Positions 53,280 through 61,093 of a DNA stretch of 64,000 bases are shown one piece after another (within the stretch, counting starts at the first letter, position 1; every line of letters begins with the position of its first letter). The notes beneath the pieces were generated by a model. That model was not told where the DNA came from. It worked only from the letters and a program-made list of their open reading frames with translations, and did no database searches. The DNA comes from Tolypothrix sp. NIES-4075. Lineage in GTDB: Bacteria > Cyanobacteriota > Cyanobacteriia > Cyanobacteriales > Nostocaceae. A program made the translations under genes and the position numbers. The DNA lies in NCBI RefSeq assembly GCF_002218085.1, contig NZ_BDUC01000006.1, positions 496,001 to 560,000 of the forward strand, read 5' to 3'.

Positions 53280-54839
53280 ATGACTTACTATGACTATATT
53301 GTGATTGGTGCTGGGTCAGCAGGCTGCGTGGTTGCTAACCGTCTGACCGAAGACCCTGAAACAACAGTGTTATTGCTCGAAGCAGGCAATCCAGATACAA
53401 AACCAGAGATTCACATTCCGTTAGACTGCACAACTCTACTTGGCACCGAGGTAGACTGGGGATACTTCTGTGAACCAGAGCCGTATCTCAACAATCGCCA
53501 AATCTTTTGTCCTCGTGGTAAAGTCTTAGGGGGCAGCAGTTCGATTAATTTTCTGGTGTATATCCGGGGCAATGCTAGCGATTACGATCGCTGGGAGTCA
53601 CTAGGGAACCCTGGTTGGAGTTACCAAGATGTCCTGCCCTACTTCAAGAAATCTGAACACCAGCAACGCGGATCTGACGCATATCATGGCGTAGATGGGG
53701 AATTGAGCGTTACTGATGTTATCTCCCCTGCTCCCATCTCCCAACGATTTGTTGATGCAGCCGTGGCATTAGGATACGATTACAACCCTGATTTCAATGG
53801 CATAAAACAGGAAGGAGTGGGGCCGATTCAGTTGACGGTCAAAGACGGGAAACGGCACAGTACTGCTGCGGCATTTCTTGTGCCGATTTTGGATCGTCCG
53901 AACTTAACGGTGCAAACGGGTGCGTTAGTGACTCGGTTATTATTTGAAGGCACTCGCGCCGTTGGGGTGGAATATCTGCGTGAGGGAATGCTGCATCAGG
54001 TCAGAGTTAATCAGGAAGTAATTGTCAGTGCCGGCTCTTTTGACTCGCCCAAGTTGCTAATGCTTTCTGGCATTGGAGATAGAGCAAAATTACAAGCAAT
54101 GAGAATTCCTGTGGTGGCTCATTTACCCGGTGTGGGTCAAAATCTGCAAGACCACATTCTCATTCCTGTGCCCTACGAAGCAACTGTTGATTTACACACG
54201 GCAACGACTAGCAATGGCTGTGCTGAAGTTGGATTGTTTTTGCATAGCGAGAACAATCAAGAGGCTGCGCCAGATTTAGAATTAATCTTTGGCCCATTGA
54301 TGTGGGCACCTCCTGGCTATCCTAACTCTGGTTTGGGCTTCACTGGTCTAATTGCTTTAGTTCATCCTGAAAACATTGGCAGTGTCAGTTTGCGATCGCC
54401 CGATCCCAAAGACACACCAGTGATTCGGCTAAACTATCTGCAAAGTCAATCCGATGTGCAAAAGCTCGTTGCCGGAGTTAAATTAATGCGCCAATTGTTC
54501 CAGACCAGTGCTTTTGATGAATTTCGCGGTCGGGAAGTTGCTCCGGGGGCTGATGTAACTGACGATGTAGCACTCGTTGCATACATCCGGGAAAATTGCG
54601 GTACGGTGTTTCATCCAATCGGCACCTGTAAAATGGGTACGGACTCAATGGCAGTTGTAGACTTCCAACTGCGGGTCTATGGAGTTGAAGGGTTGCGAGT
54701 TGTCGATGCTTCCATTATGCCAACTCTAAATACAGGGCATACAAACGCACCCACAATTATGATCGGCGAAAAAGCAGCCGATTTAATTAAAGCAGCAGGT
54801 AGCGTTTCTAAGCCAGCACAGAAAGCAATTGCCAAGTGA
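53280..54839 (+). CDS. GMC-family FAD oxidoreductase (choline dehydrogenase-like)
   Basis: FAD-dependent alcohol oxidase/dehydrogenase. Seen: GAGSAGCVVANRL (10-22) for FAD, GKVLGGSSSINFLVYIRG (about 80-97), the second GMC signature SAGSFDSPKLLMLSGIG (about 251-267), and C-terminal FHPIGTCKMG followed by NTGHTNAPT, where the active-site His/Asn lie. 519 aa is typical. It is distinct from BetA in context because no other betaine gene is nearby. Confidence 0.9.
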   Translation: MTYYDYIVIGAGSAGCVVANRLTEDPETTVLLLEAGNPDTKPEIHIPLDCTTLLGTEVDWGYFCEPEPYLNNRQIFCPRGKVLGGSSSINFLVYIRGNASDYDRWESLGNPGWSYQDVLPYFKKSEHQQRGSDAYHGVDGELSVTDVISPAPISQRFVDAAVALGYDYNPDFNGIKQEGVGPIQLTVKDGKRHSTAAAFLVPILDRPNLTVQTGALVTRLLFEGTRAVGVEYLREGMLHQVRVNQEVIVSAGSFDSPKLLMLSGIGDRAKLQAMRIPVVAHLPGVGQNLQDHILIPVPYEATVDLHTATTSNGCAEVGLFLHSENNQEAAPDLELIFGPLMWAPPGYPNSGLGFTGLIALVHPENIGSVSLRSPDPKDTPVIRLNYLQSQSDVQKLVAGVKLMRQLFQTSAFDEFRGREVAPGADVTDDVALVAYIRENCGTVFHPIGTCKMGTDSMAVVDFQLRVYGVEGLRVVDASIMPTLNTGHTNAPTIMIGEKAADLIKAAGSVSKPAQKAIAK

Positions 54840-55351
54840 CTCACTTATTTGTAGAGGTGAAGAAACTTCTAATACCAATTTGAAAAATGATTGCGACAGA
54901 TGGATCGCCAAAAAGTTCAATTACAAAAAGAAGCGAAGAGGGAAGAGGGAACAGGAAACAGATAAGAAACTTTAGTTGCTGAGTTTAAAGCGAGCGTCAA
55001 AAAAAAGATGTTTTTTGAGGGAGAGTGCAACGAAAAAAAACAGCATCATTATTTCAAGCAAATCGTTTTTAAACATGGGTTTTTCCTGTTCCCTATTCCC
55101 TGTTAAGAGTTGCCTCTGAATAACTCTTTGACAATCCAAAATCTAAAATCGTTCGATGGTTCCTGAGCTTTGTCGTTCGCAGAGCGTCCCGCAGGGAAGG
55201 ACTGAGCCTAGCCGTTCGCTTCGGGTTCCGCAGGAAAGTCCAAAATCCAAAATGGTATAATTCCTCAACTTGAAAGATCGATCGCTGGAAACGGGCTGAC
55301 TTAAAAAAGGAGTGTCACACTATTTATTAAAGATATAGGGATATAGAAAGA
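54840..55351. other. Intergenic region with palindromic interspersed repeat
   Basis: About 510 bases without a gene. Near 55172-55235 lies a compound of dispersed palindromic repeats (GTTCGCAGAGCGTCCCGCAG and relatives), common in Nostocales. A short GGAACAGG / CCTGTTCC pair is at about 54950 and 55087. No promoter can be named. Confidence 0.45.
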
Positions 55352-56122
55352 ATGAACGATCGCTGGACACTAACAGGTAAAAAGGCATTAATCACCGGAG
55401 CCACAAAAGGGATTGGACGAGCGATCGCTCAAGAATTTCTCTGGCTGGGTGCTGAAGTAGCGATCGTTGCTCGCCATCAAGACACTCTATCCCAAGTGCT
55501 GGAATCATGGCAGAAATCGGGTTGGCACGCTCACGGAATTGCCGCAGATGTGGCAACGGCTGAAGGTAGGCAACAAATTCTGGAATTTACCCAAATTCAA
55601 TTAGGACACCATCTGGATATTTTGGTGAATAACGTTGGCACTAACATTCGCAAGCAAGCATGGGAATATTCTGAGGAAGAATATACAACCATCTTTGAAA
55701 CTAACCTAACTTCGGTGTTTGAACTGTGCCGACTCAGTTATTCACTATTAAAGCAAAATACAGATGCTAGTATTGTTAACATTGGTTCCGTTGCTGGACT
55801 AACTGCACTGCGTACTGGTGTTCCCTATGGCATGACAAAGGCGGCATTAGTGCAATTAACTCGCGGATTAGCTGTGGAATGGGCGAAGGATAAGATTCGA
55901 GTCAATGCGATCGCTCCCTGGTATATTCAAACTCCTTTAGCGCAGCCAGTGTTAGACAATCCTGAATTTCTGAGTCAAGTGAAAGCCCGAACCCCAATGG
56001 GGCGCGTGGGACAACCTGAAGAAATTGCTGGACTCGCGGCGTTTTTATGTATGCCTACTGCCAGCTATATTACTGGGCAATGTATTGCTGTAGACGGTGG
56101 ATTTACAGCCTTTGGATTTTGA
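55352..56122 (+). CDS. Short-chain dehydrogenase (tropinone-reductase-like)
   Basis: Classical SDR, NAD(P)H-dependent. Seen: GATKGIGRA (15-23), NNVG (about 92-95), catalytic Ser near 140 in NIGSVAGL, YGMTK (about 155-159) and the C-terminal ITGQCIAVDGGF. The opening DRWTLTGKKALITGATKGIG is the style of tropinone-reductase-like SDRs. 256 aa. The substrate cannot be told. Confidence 0.9.
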   Translation: MNDRWTLTGKKALITGATKGIGRAIAQEFLWLGAEVAIVARHQDTLSQVLESWQKSGWHAHGIAADVATAEGRQQILEFTQIQLGHHLDILVNNVGTNIRKQAWEYSEEEYTTIFETNLTSVFELCRLSYSLLKQNTDASIVNIGSVAGLTALRTGVPYGMTKAALVQLTRGLAVEWAKDKIRVNAIAPWYIQTPLAQPVLDNPEFLSQVKARTPMGRVGQPEEIAGLAAFLCMPTASYITGQCIAVDGGFTAFGF

Positions 56123-56207
56123 CCAGCCCTTCGGGCAAGGCAGCTATGCTGAGGGCAGAGGGCAGAAGGAATAGGCAAATTTTTATACCGCTTGAGGTAG
56201 AAGAAAA

Positions 56208-56615
56208 ATGAAGATTGCTCAATATGGAACAGCGATCGCGGTTCTTCATGCGATCGCCAACGGACTGCATGGTTTAGCACATATAGAAATCCCAGTTGCC
56301 CTATCTTTGCTTCAGAGTTCATTTGTGGGGATTGTGATTTTTCTAACTCCCATCATTGCCGCCGTTTTACTTTGGACGCAGTTTTACCGCCTTGGTAGCT
56401 GGCTATTGGTGAGTTCAATGGCTGGATCGCTGCTTTTTGGAATTTACAATCATTTCATCGTAATAAGCCCCGATCATGTGTCTCAAGTTTCCTTTGCAGG
56501 TTGGGGAATGCTATTCCAAATCACCGCCATTGTGATATTAATTGTGGATGGATTCGGCTGTTGGATTGGTATCTGGGCATTGAAAACGATTCAGGAACCA
56601 GGAAAGGTTATATAA
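56208..56615 (+). CDS. Small four-helix membrane protein
   Basis: 135-residue hydrophobic protein with four predicted membrane spans (about 5-25, 33-55, 62-82, 98-123) and a His-containing HGLAHIEIP near the first loop. No family with known function is recognised. It lies between two SDR genes in the same direction. The first 20 bases of its coding sequence are repeated exactly at 58408-58427. Confidence 0.6.
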   Translation: MKIAQYGTAIAVLHAIANGLHGLAHIEIPVALSLLQSSFVGIVIFLTPIIAAVLLWTQFYRLGSWLLVSSMAGSLLFGIYNHFIVISPDHVSQVSFAGWGMLFQITAIVILIVDGFGCWIGIWALKTIQEPGKVI

Positions 56616-56703
56616 ATTGTTCACCTGCTTGCTGCCAATTTAGAGCAGTTTGCTTTCATTAGACACAGCGAATTATCCAATTTCTCATCGCACGGTATCG
56701 AAC

Positions 56704-57447
56704 ATGAACCATACGCTTAAGAATAAACGCGCACTCATTACCGGAGGCAGTCGCGGTATCGGGGCAGCGATCGTCAAGCGTTTAGCAAGTGAAGGTGCTG
56801 ATGTCGCTTTCACCTATGCCAGCTCACCCGATCGCGCGAACGAAATCGTCCAGGCAGCGCAAGCATTAGGTGTCCAAGCTCTTGCTATCCAAGCTGACAG
56901 TGCCGAAGCTAGTGCAGTGGTTGCCGCTGTTGAGGACACTGTAAATAAATTGGGCGGCATTGATATTCTCGTCAACAATGCAGGCGTGCTGGCGATCGGG
57001 GCGATCGACGATTTCAAGCTGGCGGACTTTGATCGAACCTTTGCCATTAACGTGCGTGCCGTATTTGTGGCGACGCAAGCCGCAGTCAAGCACATGAAAG
57101 AGGGCGGACGCATTATCAACATCGGTAGCACCAACGCCGAACGGATGCCATTTGCTGGTGGCGGCGTTTATGCCATGAGCAAATCTGCTCTACAAGGGCT
57201 TGTGCAAGGACTGTCACGTGACCTCGGTCCGCGCGGGATTACGATCAATAACGTGCAGCCCGGGCCGATCGCTACAGAGATGAATCCCTCGGAGGGTGAG
57301 TTTGCCGAAATGCTCAAAAAACACATTGCGGTAGTCCGCTACGGCACCGTTGAAGAGGTTGCGGGATTAGTTGCTTATCTAGCTAGCCCTGAATCCGGTT
57401 ACATCACCGGGGCAAACCTGATGATTGACGGAGGGTTCAGCGCATAA
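56704..57447 (+). CDS. Short-chain dehydrogenase/3-oxoacyl-ACP-reductase-like
   Basis: Classical SDR, 247 aa from the ATG at 56704 (MNHTLKNKRALITGG); a frame open from 56650 adds 18 unlikely residues. Seen: GGSRGIG (14-20), NNAG (about 90-93), the catalytic Ser in NIGSTNAER (about 140) where family members often have IGS, YAMSK (about 155-159), and YITGANLMIDGGF at the end. Close in style to FabG-like or quorum/cyclohexanone-type SDRs in accessory clusters. Base composition is G+C richer than its neighbours. Confidence 0.88.
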   Translation: MNHTLKNKRALITGGSRGIGAAIVKRLASEGADVAFTYASSPDRANEIVQAAQALGVQALAIQADSAEASAVVAAVEDTVNKLGGIDILVNNAGVLAIGAIDDFKLADFDRTFAINVRAVFVATQAAVKHMKEGGRIINIGSTNAERMPFAGGGVYAMSKSALQGLVQGLSRDLGPRGITINNVQPGPIATEMNPSEGEFAEMLKKHIAVVRYGTVEEVAGLVAYLASPESGYITGANLMIDGGFSA

Positions 57448-57525
57448 CTGCTGCCCGATTGAGCGATGGCGCAAAGCGATCGCACCGAAGCGATCGCATT
57501 TATTTCTCATAGAGGTTGATAAAAT

Positions 57526-58173
57526 ATGTTTGATCTTGACCAAACTATAAAAGACCGACACTCAACACGGAAATTCTTATCCCAACCAGTGCCACGGGCT
57601 TTGCTTGATGAAGCCCTGGCTCTAGCGCAGCTTGCGCCGTCGAATTCAAACATCCAGCCGTGGCGGTTGGTGTTTGCCCAAGGCGGATGCCGCGATCGCT
57701 TGCAAGAGGCTTTGCTAAACCAAGCCAAGCAGCAGCCCAACATCTCTCCTCTGCCTTCCGCCTTCCAGCATTACCGCCAGGAACTGGGAGCGCAAGTCTA
57801 CGGGGCGATGGGGATTACTCGTGACGATAAAGCGAACAGACAGTTGGCCGTTCTGCGTAATTACGAATTTTTTGGCGCACCAATGGTTGCTATTGTCTGT
57901 ATGCATCAAGATTTGGGCGTTGCCGATGCTTTAAGTGTGGGGATGTATTTACAAACGCTGGTGTTAAGCCTAACCGCTCGTGGCATTGGCACCTGCGTAG
58001 AGGTTTCGCTAGCGACTTATCCCGAAATCATCCGCAACGAGTTGAACATCTCACCGGAATTATTAATCATTTGTGGTTTAGCCGTTGGCTATTCCGATCC
58101 TGATTTTCCCGCTAATCATCTGCATATAAGCCGTGAGTCCGTTGAGAAAAACGTCTCGTTTCAGGGCGATTGA
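57526..58173 (+). CDS. Nitroreductase family protein
   Basis: FMN-dependent NAD(P)H nitro/quinone reductase. Seen: RHSTRKFLSQPVP (residues 11-23) and LAPSNSNIQPWR (36-48), the FMN phosphate and ring contacts, then GIGTCVEVSLA near 153-163 and the C-terminal GLAVGYSD. 215 aa is normal. It is preceded by three GCGATCGC-type sites between 57455 and 57500. Confidence 0.9.
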   Translation: MFDLDQTIKDRHSTRKFLSQPVPRALLDEALALAQLAPSNSNIQPWRLVFAQGGCRDRLQEALLNQAKQQPNISPLPSAFQHYRQELGAQVYGAMGITRDDKANRQLAVLRNYEFFGAPMVAIVCMHQDLGVADALSVGMYLQTLVLSLTARGIGTCVEVSLATYPEIIRNELNISPELLIICGLAVGYSDPDFPANHLHISRESVEKNVSFQGD

Positions 58174-58195
58174 CAAAAGGCTGTCTGTTTTTCTA

Positions 58196-58316
58196 CTAGT
58201 AGTCCGCCAAGTCAACAATGCTTGGTTTGTAGTGAGCGCTTGGGCGCTCAAATCAAGGACTAAAGTCCTTACTATAAACTTATTCACCCATCAAAGTTAG
58301 TGTGGTGGACTACTAG
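58196..58316. mobile_element. MITE-like element with terminal inverted repeats
   Basis: Bounded by CTAGTAGTCCGCCA (58196-58209) and TGGTGGACTACTAG (58303-58316), which are inverted repeats with one mismatch. Inside are two hairpins: GAGCGC...GCGCTC (about 58234-58250) and AAGGACT...AGTCCTT (about 58255-58270). The inner GAGCGCTTGGGCGCTC-AAATC-AAGGACTAAAGTCCTT arrangement is one I associate with a dispersed cyanobacterial repeat. No coding capacity. Confidence 0.65.
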
Positions 58317-58407
58317 AGGCTAAACGCAAGTCCAAAAGAGTATCTGCGTTCTTACTGTCATCAATAAATGATTTCTGTTGGAGTTTTTTATTTAGAAGAA
58401 AGTAAAG

Positions 58408-58427
58408 ATGAAGATTGCTCAATATGG
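58408..58427 (+). repeat. 20-base copy of a gene start
   Basis: ATGAAGATTGCTCAATATGG is identical to bases 56208-56227, the start of the four-helix membrane protein. Downstream the similarity ends, so it seems to be a scrap left by a duplication/deletion. Confidence 0.7.
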
Positions 58428-58466
58428 TTTAAAAATTCTTTGATTTGTTTGATTCAGGAGGTTCGT

Positions 58467-58994
58467 ATGTTTAGAAAGATTCTAGCTGCAATTGACCGCT
58501 CCCCAAATGGTAATGCTGTTTTTGATGAAGCGCTTACTCTAGCAAAGGCAACTAAAGGAAGCCTGATGCTGTTGCATATCCTATCTAGTGAAGAAAAGGA
58601 TAGCCCTCAAACACCTACACTGCTTACTCTCGAATATCATCCATTGAATGGAGAACTTCTAGAGGATTATTGGAAGCAGTGGCAAACTTACGAAGAAGAG
58701 GGTTTCAAATTATTGCGATCGTATACAGAGCAAGCAACCAATGCCGGGGTAAGTACTGAATTCACCCAAAATTCTGGCAATCCCAGTCGGAATATCTGTG
58801 AAATTGCTCGAACTTGGGGCGCTGACTTAATTGTGATCGGTCGTCGAGGACATTCTGGTTTGAATGAGTTGATTTTAGGCAGCGTGAGTAATTATGTTTT
58901 TCACCATGCTCCTTGTTCGGTGCATGTTGTTTATACTCCAGTTCCTCTTAAATCTGAAGTCCCCGTAGTCAATGAAGCTCAAGTAGTTCATTAA
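58467..58994 (+). CDS. Universal stress protein (UspA family)
   Basis: 175 residues from the ATG at 58467, which has a perfect AGGAGG five bases upstream; the frame is open further upstream from 58368 only by chance. Seen: FRKILAAIDRSPNG at the N-terminus (ATP-binding Asp), and GRRGHSGLNELILGSVSNYV, the G-2x-G-9x-G(S/T) ATP-binding motif near residues 132-151. A single Usp domain, cytoplasmic. It lies within the redox/stress patch. Confidence 0.92.
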   Translation: MFRKILAAIDRSPNGNAVFDEALTLAKATKGSLMLLHILSSEEKDSPQTPTLLTLEYHPLNGELLEDYWKQWQTYEEEGFKLLRSYTEQATNAGVSTEFTQNSGNPSRNICEIARTWGADLIVIGRRGHSGLNELILGSVSNYVFHHAPCSVHVVYTPVPLKSEVPVVNEAQVVH

Positions 58995-59123
58995 GAATGG
59001 GCTGTGAATATCTTTGTTGGTGGTAATGCAAAAGTTAGATTTATAAACTTACAGCTTTTGCCTTAGTTGTTGCCGTGGAATCGAAATTGTTCTCAAGTAA
59101 ACATTAATTTAGGAAATTTTGAC

Positions 59124-59405
59124 ATGGATAATGTAATAGCCCCGACTAATTCACCTGTTGTAAGACCACCCGAAGTTACATTGGTTCCTAATAACTCACT
59201 ATTGACTGAGACACCAGAAGAAGGACGACAATTGGCAGTTAAAATGGCACGGCTAGTTATTAAACTGACTCAGCCGGATGAAGAAAAACGCAACCAATTG
59301 CGAGAGGTTTATGGCAATGATGCCATGATGCTGATTGCAGTTGGACAGACGGTTGCAACAGAGTTTGCCACGATCGCAGCTGCTAATAACTACTGGCGGA
59401 AGTAA
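59124..59405 (+). CDS. Small conserved hypothetical protein
   Basis: 93 residues from the ATG at 59124 (MDNVIAPTNSP); a longer frame from 59067 is less likely. A Pro/Asn-rich, probably disordered N-terminus (1-30) is followed by a helical region (PEEGRQLAVKMARLVIKLTQ... to the end). Function unknown; no domain recognised. It stands 52 bases before the oxidase remnant and probably shares its transcript. Confidence 0.55.
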   Translation: MDNVIAPTNSPVVRPPEVTLVPNNSLLTETPEEGRQLAVKMARLVIKLTQPDEEKRNQLREVYGNDAMMLIAVGQTVATEFATIAAANNYWRK

Positions 59406-59457
59406 TATCTCGAAATCGTCAAATCAGGAATTTTTTCTGATTTTAGAGGAATTCACC

Positions 59458-59682
59458 ATGAAAGTTTTAATTCAAGCGATCGTCAGTTTTTTTGTATTTA
59501 TTGTCGATTTCGTCTACGGAAATCGTTCTTACCCTCGGTTTTCTGTCCTGGAAACGATCGCTCGCGTTCCTTACAAAGAAAGGCAGAGGGCAGAGGGCGG
59601 ATGGCAGAAGGAAAGAAAAAGTATAAATAAAAACTTACTTTGTGGGTTTAGAGCTTCAGTCAAAATAAGTAATTATATATAA
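59458..59682 (+). pseudogene. Truncated plastid-terminal-oxidase/alternative-oxidase N-terminus
   Basis: Starts MKVLIQAIVSFFVFIVDFVY and continues to RSYPRFSVLETIARVPY (residues about 23-39), which closely resembles the N-terminus of cyanobacterial PTOX/AOX di-iron oxidases (YPRF-VLET-ARVPYF). Directly after PY the sequence changes into GGCAGAGGGCAGAGG-type repeat DNA, and the frame runs into a stop at 59682. The membrane-binding and iron-ligand parts (all Glu/His ligands beyond the first LET Glu) are missing. It has a good RBS (AGAGGA) and may still be translated into a useless short peptide. Confidence 0.7.
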
Positions 59683-60028
59683 GATAGCTTGTACTTCCGG
59701 TATAAAACGTCATTGCTTCAATCCCACTCTTTTAAGGGTGGGTTGCCTTCTGCATAAGTGCCTCCAGCATAGCTGCCTTCTGAATTTTCTTATCTATCGG
59801 TGCTGCATCTTTACCAGACGCTGGGTTACTGGCGCAAAGCTGACTTGTTGAAACTTCAGTCCCCATACAGTTTTAGTTTTTGAAGGGAGCGTTGTGATCG
59901 GCGATCGCGAAGCTTCTCTCCAAGACGCTACGCGATCGCCCATCACAGATAAACCACACTGATCTCTGTTCCTTGTCTCCATGAATGAATTTAGTTTTGT
60001 CCAACTACTTAAATCCAAAGGTCGCATT
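59683..60028. other. Intergenic region with dispersed repeats
   Basis: No supportable gene. Contains a CCCACTC...GGGTGGG imperfect hairpin (about 59723-59744), CTGCCTTCTG repeats near 59745-59790, and a HIP1-containing palindromic repeat (about 59898-59940). A minus frame (59794-60060) here lies mainly in repeats. Confidence 0.45.
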
Positions 60029-60592
60029 TCACAGCAAATACTCACCTTGAGCGATCGCATCTAACTTCATTTGGTCTAACACCAGAATCTTACCGCCTCG
60101 CTGGTAAATGACAACTGCCTGAATCTGCTTAAACAGTCGTACACATTCTTCATACGTAATCCCGATGCTACGAGCAATTTGGTAGTAGGGCAAACGCGAT
60201 CGCAACTGTAATCCATGTTCCGTTACATCTGTTCCTTCTGCGATCGCAGCCGCCTGTATAAATTGCGCCAACCGCACCATCGCCCGCTCCGAAGCCAATC
60301 CATGCACAACTTGATGCAGAAGTTGGAGGCGCTCAGTCAGGACTGCAATAATCTGCAATGCCAATTCTGGAGTGTTCTGAATCATTTCTAGTAGAGTAGT
60401 GCGTTCAATCGTGAGAATTTGACAGTCCTGTTCAGCCACCACCGTTGCCGGAGCCACACCATCGCCAAATAGTGCAGGCGCAGCAAAAAGTTCTCCAGCA
60501 GGTAAGATTCGCAAAATCGTTTCTTTACCTGTAGCAGCGGTTTTCTTGATTTCAATTCTGCCACCCAGAACAGCAAAGAGTTTAGCAGGCAA
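60029..60592 (-). CDS. CRP/FNR-family regulator lacking its N-terminus
   Basis: 187 codons from a TTG at 60592. Seen: the latter part of a cyclic-nucleotide-binding fold (LFAVLGGRIEIKK, PAGELFAAPALFG), the dimer helix (about 80-110) and a C-terminal HTH (LRSRLPYYQIARSIGITYEECVRLFKQI, in parts, about 128-157). The open frame continues upstream without ATG and gives YEGDRLPAKLFAVLGG, the normal middle of the family's domain. But the first 30-40 residues expected before it are absent, because the globin gene starts 57 bases away on the other strand. So it is either 5'-truncated or starts at a rare codon; the regulator may still bind DNA. Confidence 0.7.
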   Translation of the reverse strand: MPAKLFAVLGGRIEIKKTAATGKETILRILPAGELFAAPALFGDGVAPATVVAEQDCQILTIERTTLLEMIQNTPELALQIIAVLTERLQLLHQVVHGLASERAMVRLAQFIQAAAIAEGTDVTEHGLQLRSRLPYYQIARSIGITYEECVRLFKQIQAVVIYQRGGKILVLDQMKLDAIAQGEYLL

Positions 60593-60649
60593 GCGATCGC
60601 CCTCATAATGATCGCAAACTATAAACAGTAAACAAGAGGAACTGAATAT

Positions 60650-61072
60650 ATGTCTTTAAACATTGAATTGTTGGAATCCAGTTTTTTGCAGATTAAAGCC
60701 CAGGAAACCGAGTTTATGGCTCACTTCTATAAAACTTTGTTTGCGGACTATCCAGAGGTCAAGCCACTGTTTGCTAATACTCACATGGGAAAGCAAGCCA
60801 AGCAACTTTTCAAATCACTTGTTATGGTTGTAGAAAATCTCCGCAACCCCGACGTTTTGTCTAATGCACTTGAGGGACTAGGAACTCGACATGTTAAGTA
60901 TGGCGTGCTGCCTAAACATTATCCGATGGTAGGTAGTACGTTGTTAAAAACGTTTTCGATTTACTTGGGGAGTGCCTGGACACCGAATACTGAGCAGGCA
61001 TGGATTGAGGCGTATACAGTCGTGACTGAATTAATGTTGAGCGGTGTTGATGGAAACGTCAACAAAGTATGA
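60650..61072 (+). CDS. Single-domain bacterial globin
   Basis: 140-residue haem protein of the flavohaemoglobin-like (Vitreoscilla-type) globin class, without a reductase domain. Seen: Tyr27 (B10) in AHFYKTLF, RHVKYGVLPKHY with the proximal His81 (F8), and the helix-E/F region FKSLVMVVENL. Likely roles are NO/oxygen handling or oxygen delivery. It is divergent from the truncated CRP/FNR gene with a 57-base gap, a common pair of NO-responsive regulator and globin. 21 bases upstream of the rph-like gene. Confidence 0.92.
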   Translation: MSLNIELLESSFLQIKAQETEFMAHFYKTLFADYPEVKPLFANTHMGKQAKQLFKSLVMVVENLRNPDVLSNALEGLGTRHVKYGVLPKHYPMVGSTLLKTFSIYLGSAWTPNTEQAWIEAYTVVTELMLSGVDGNVNKV

Positions 61073-61093
61073 ATTGCCAAAGGAGGAAAACTG

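Noticed and set aside
59794..60060. 88-codon minus frame after the CRP/FNR-like gene
   Set aside because: It overlaps the end of the regulator and dispersed repeats and shows no domain.
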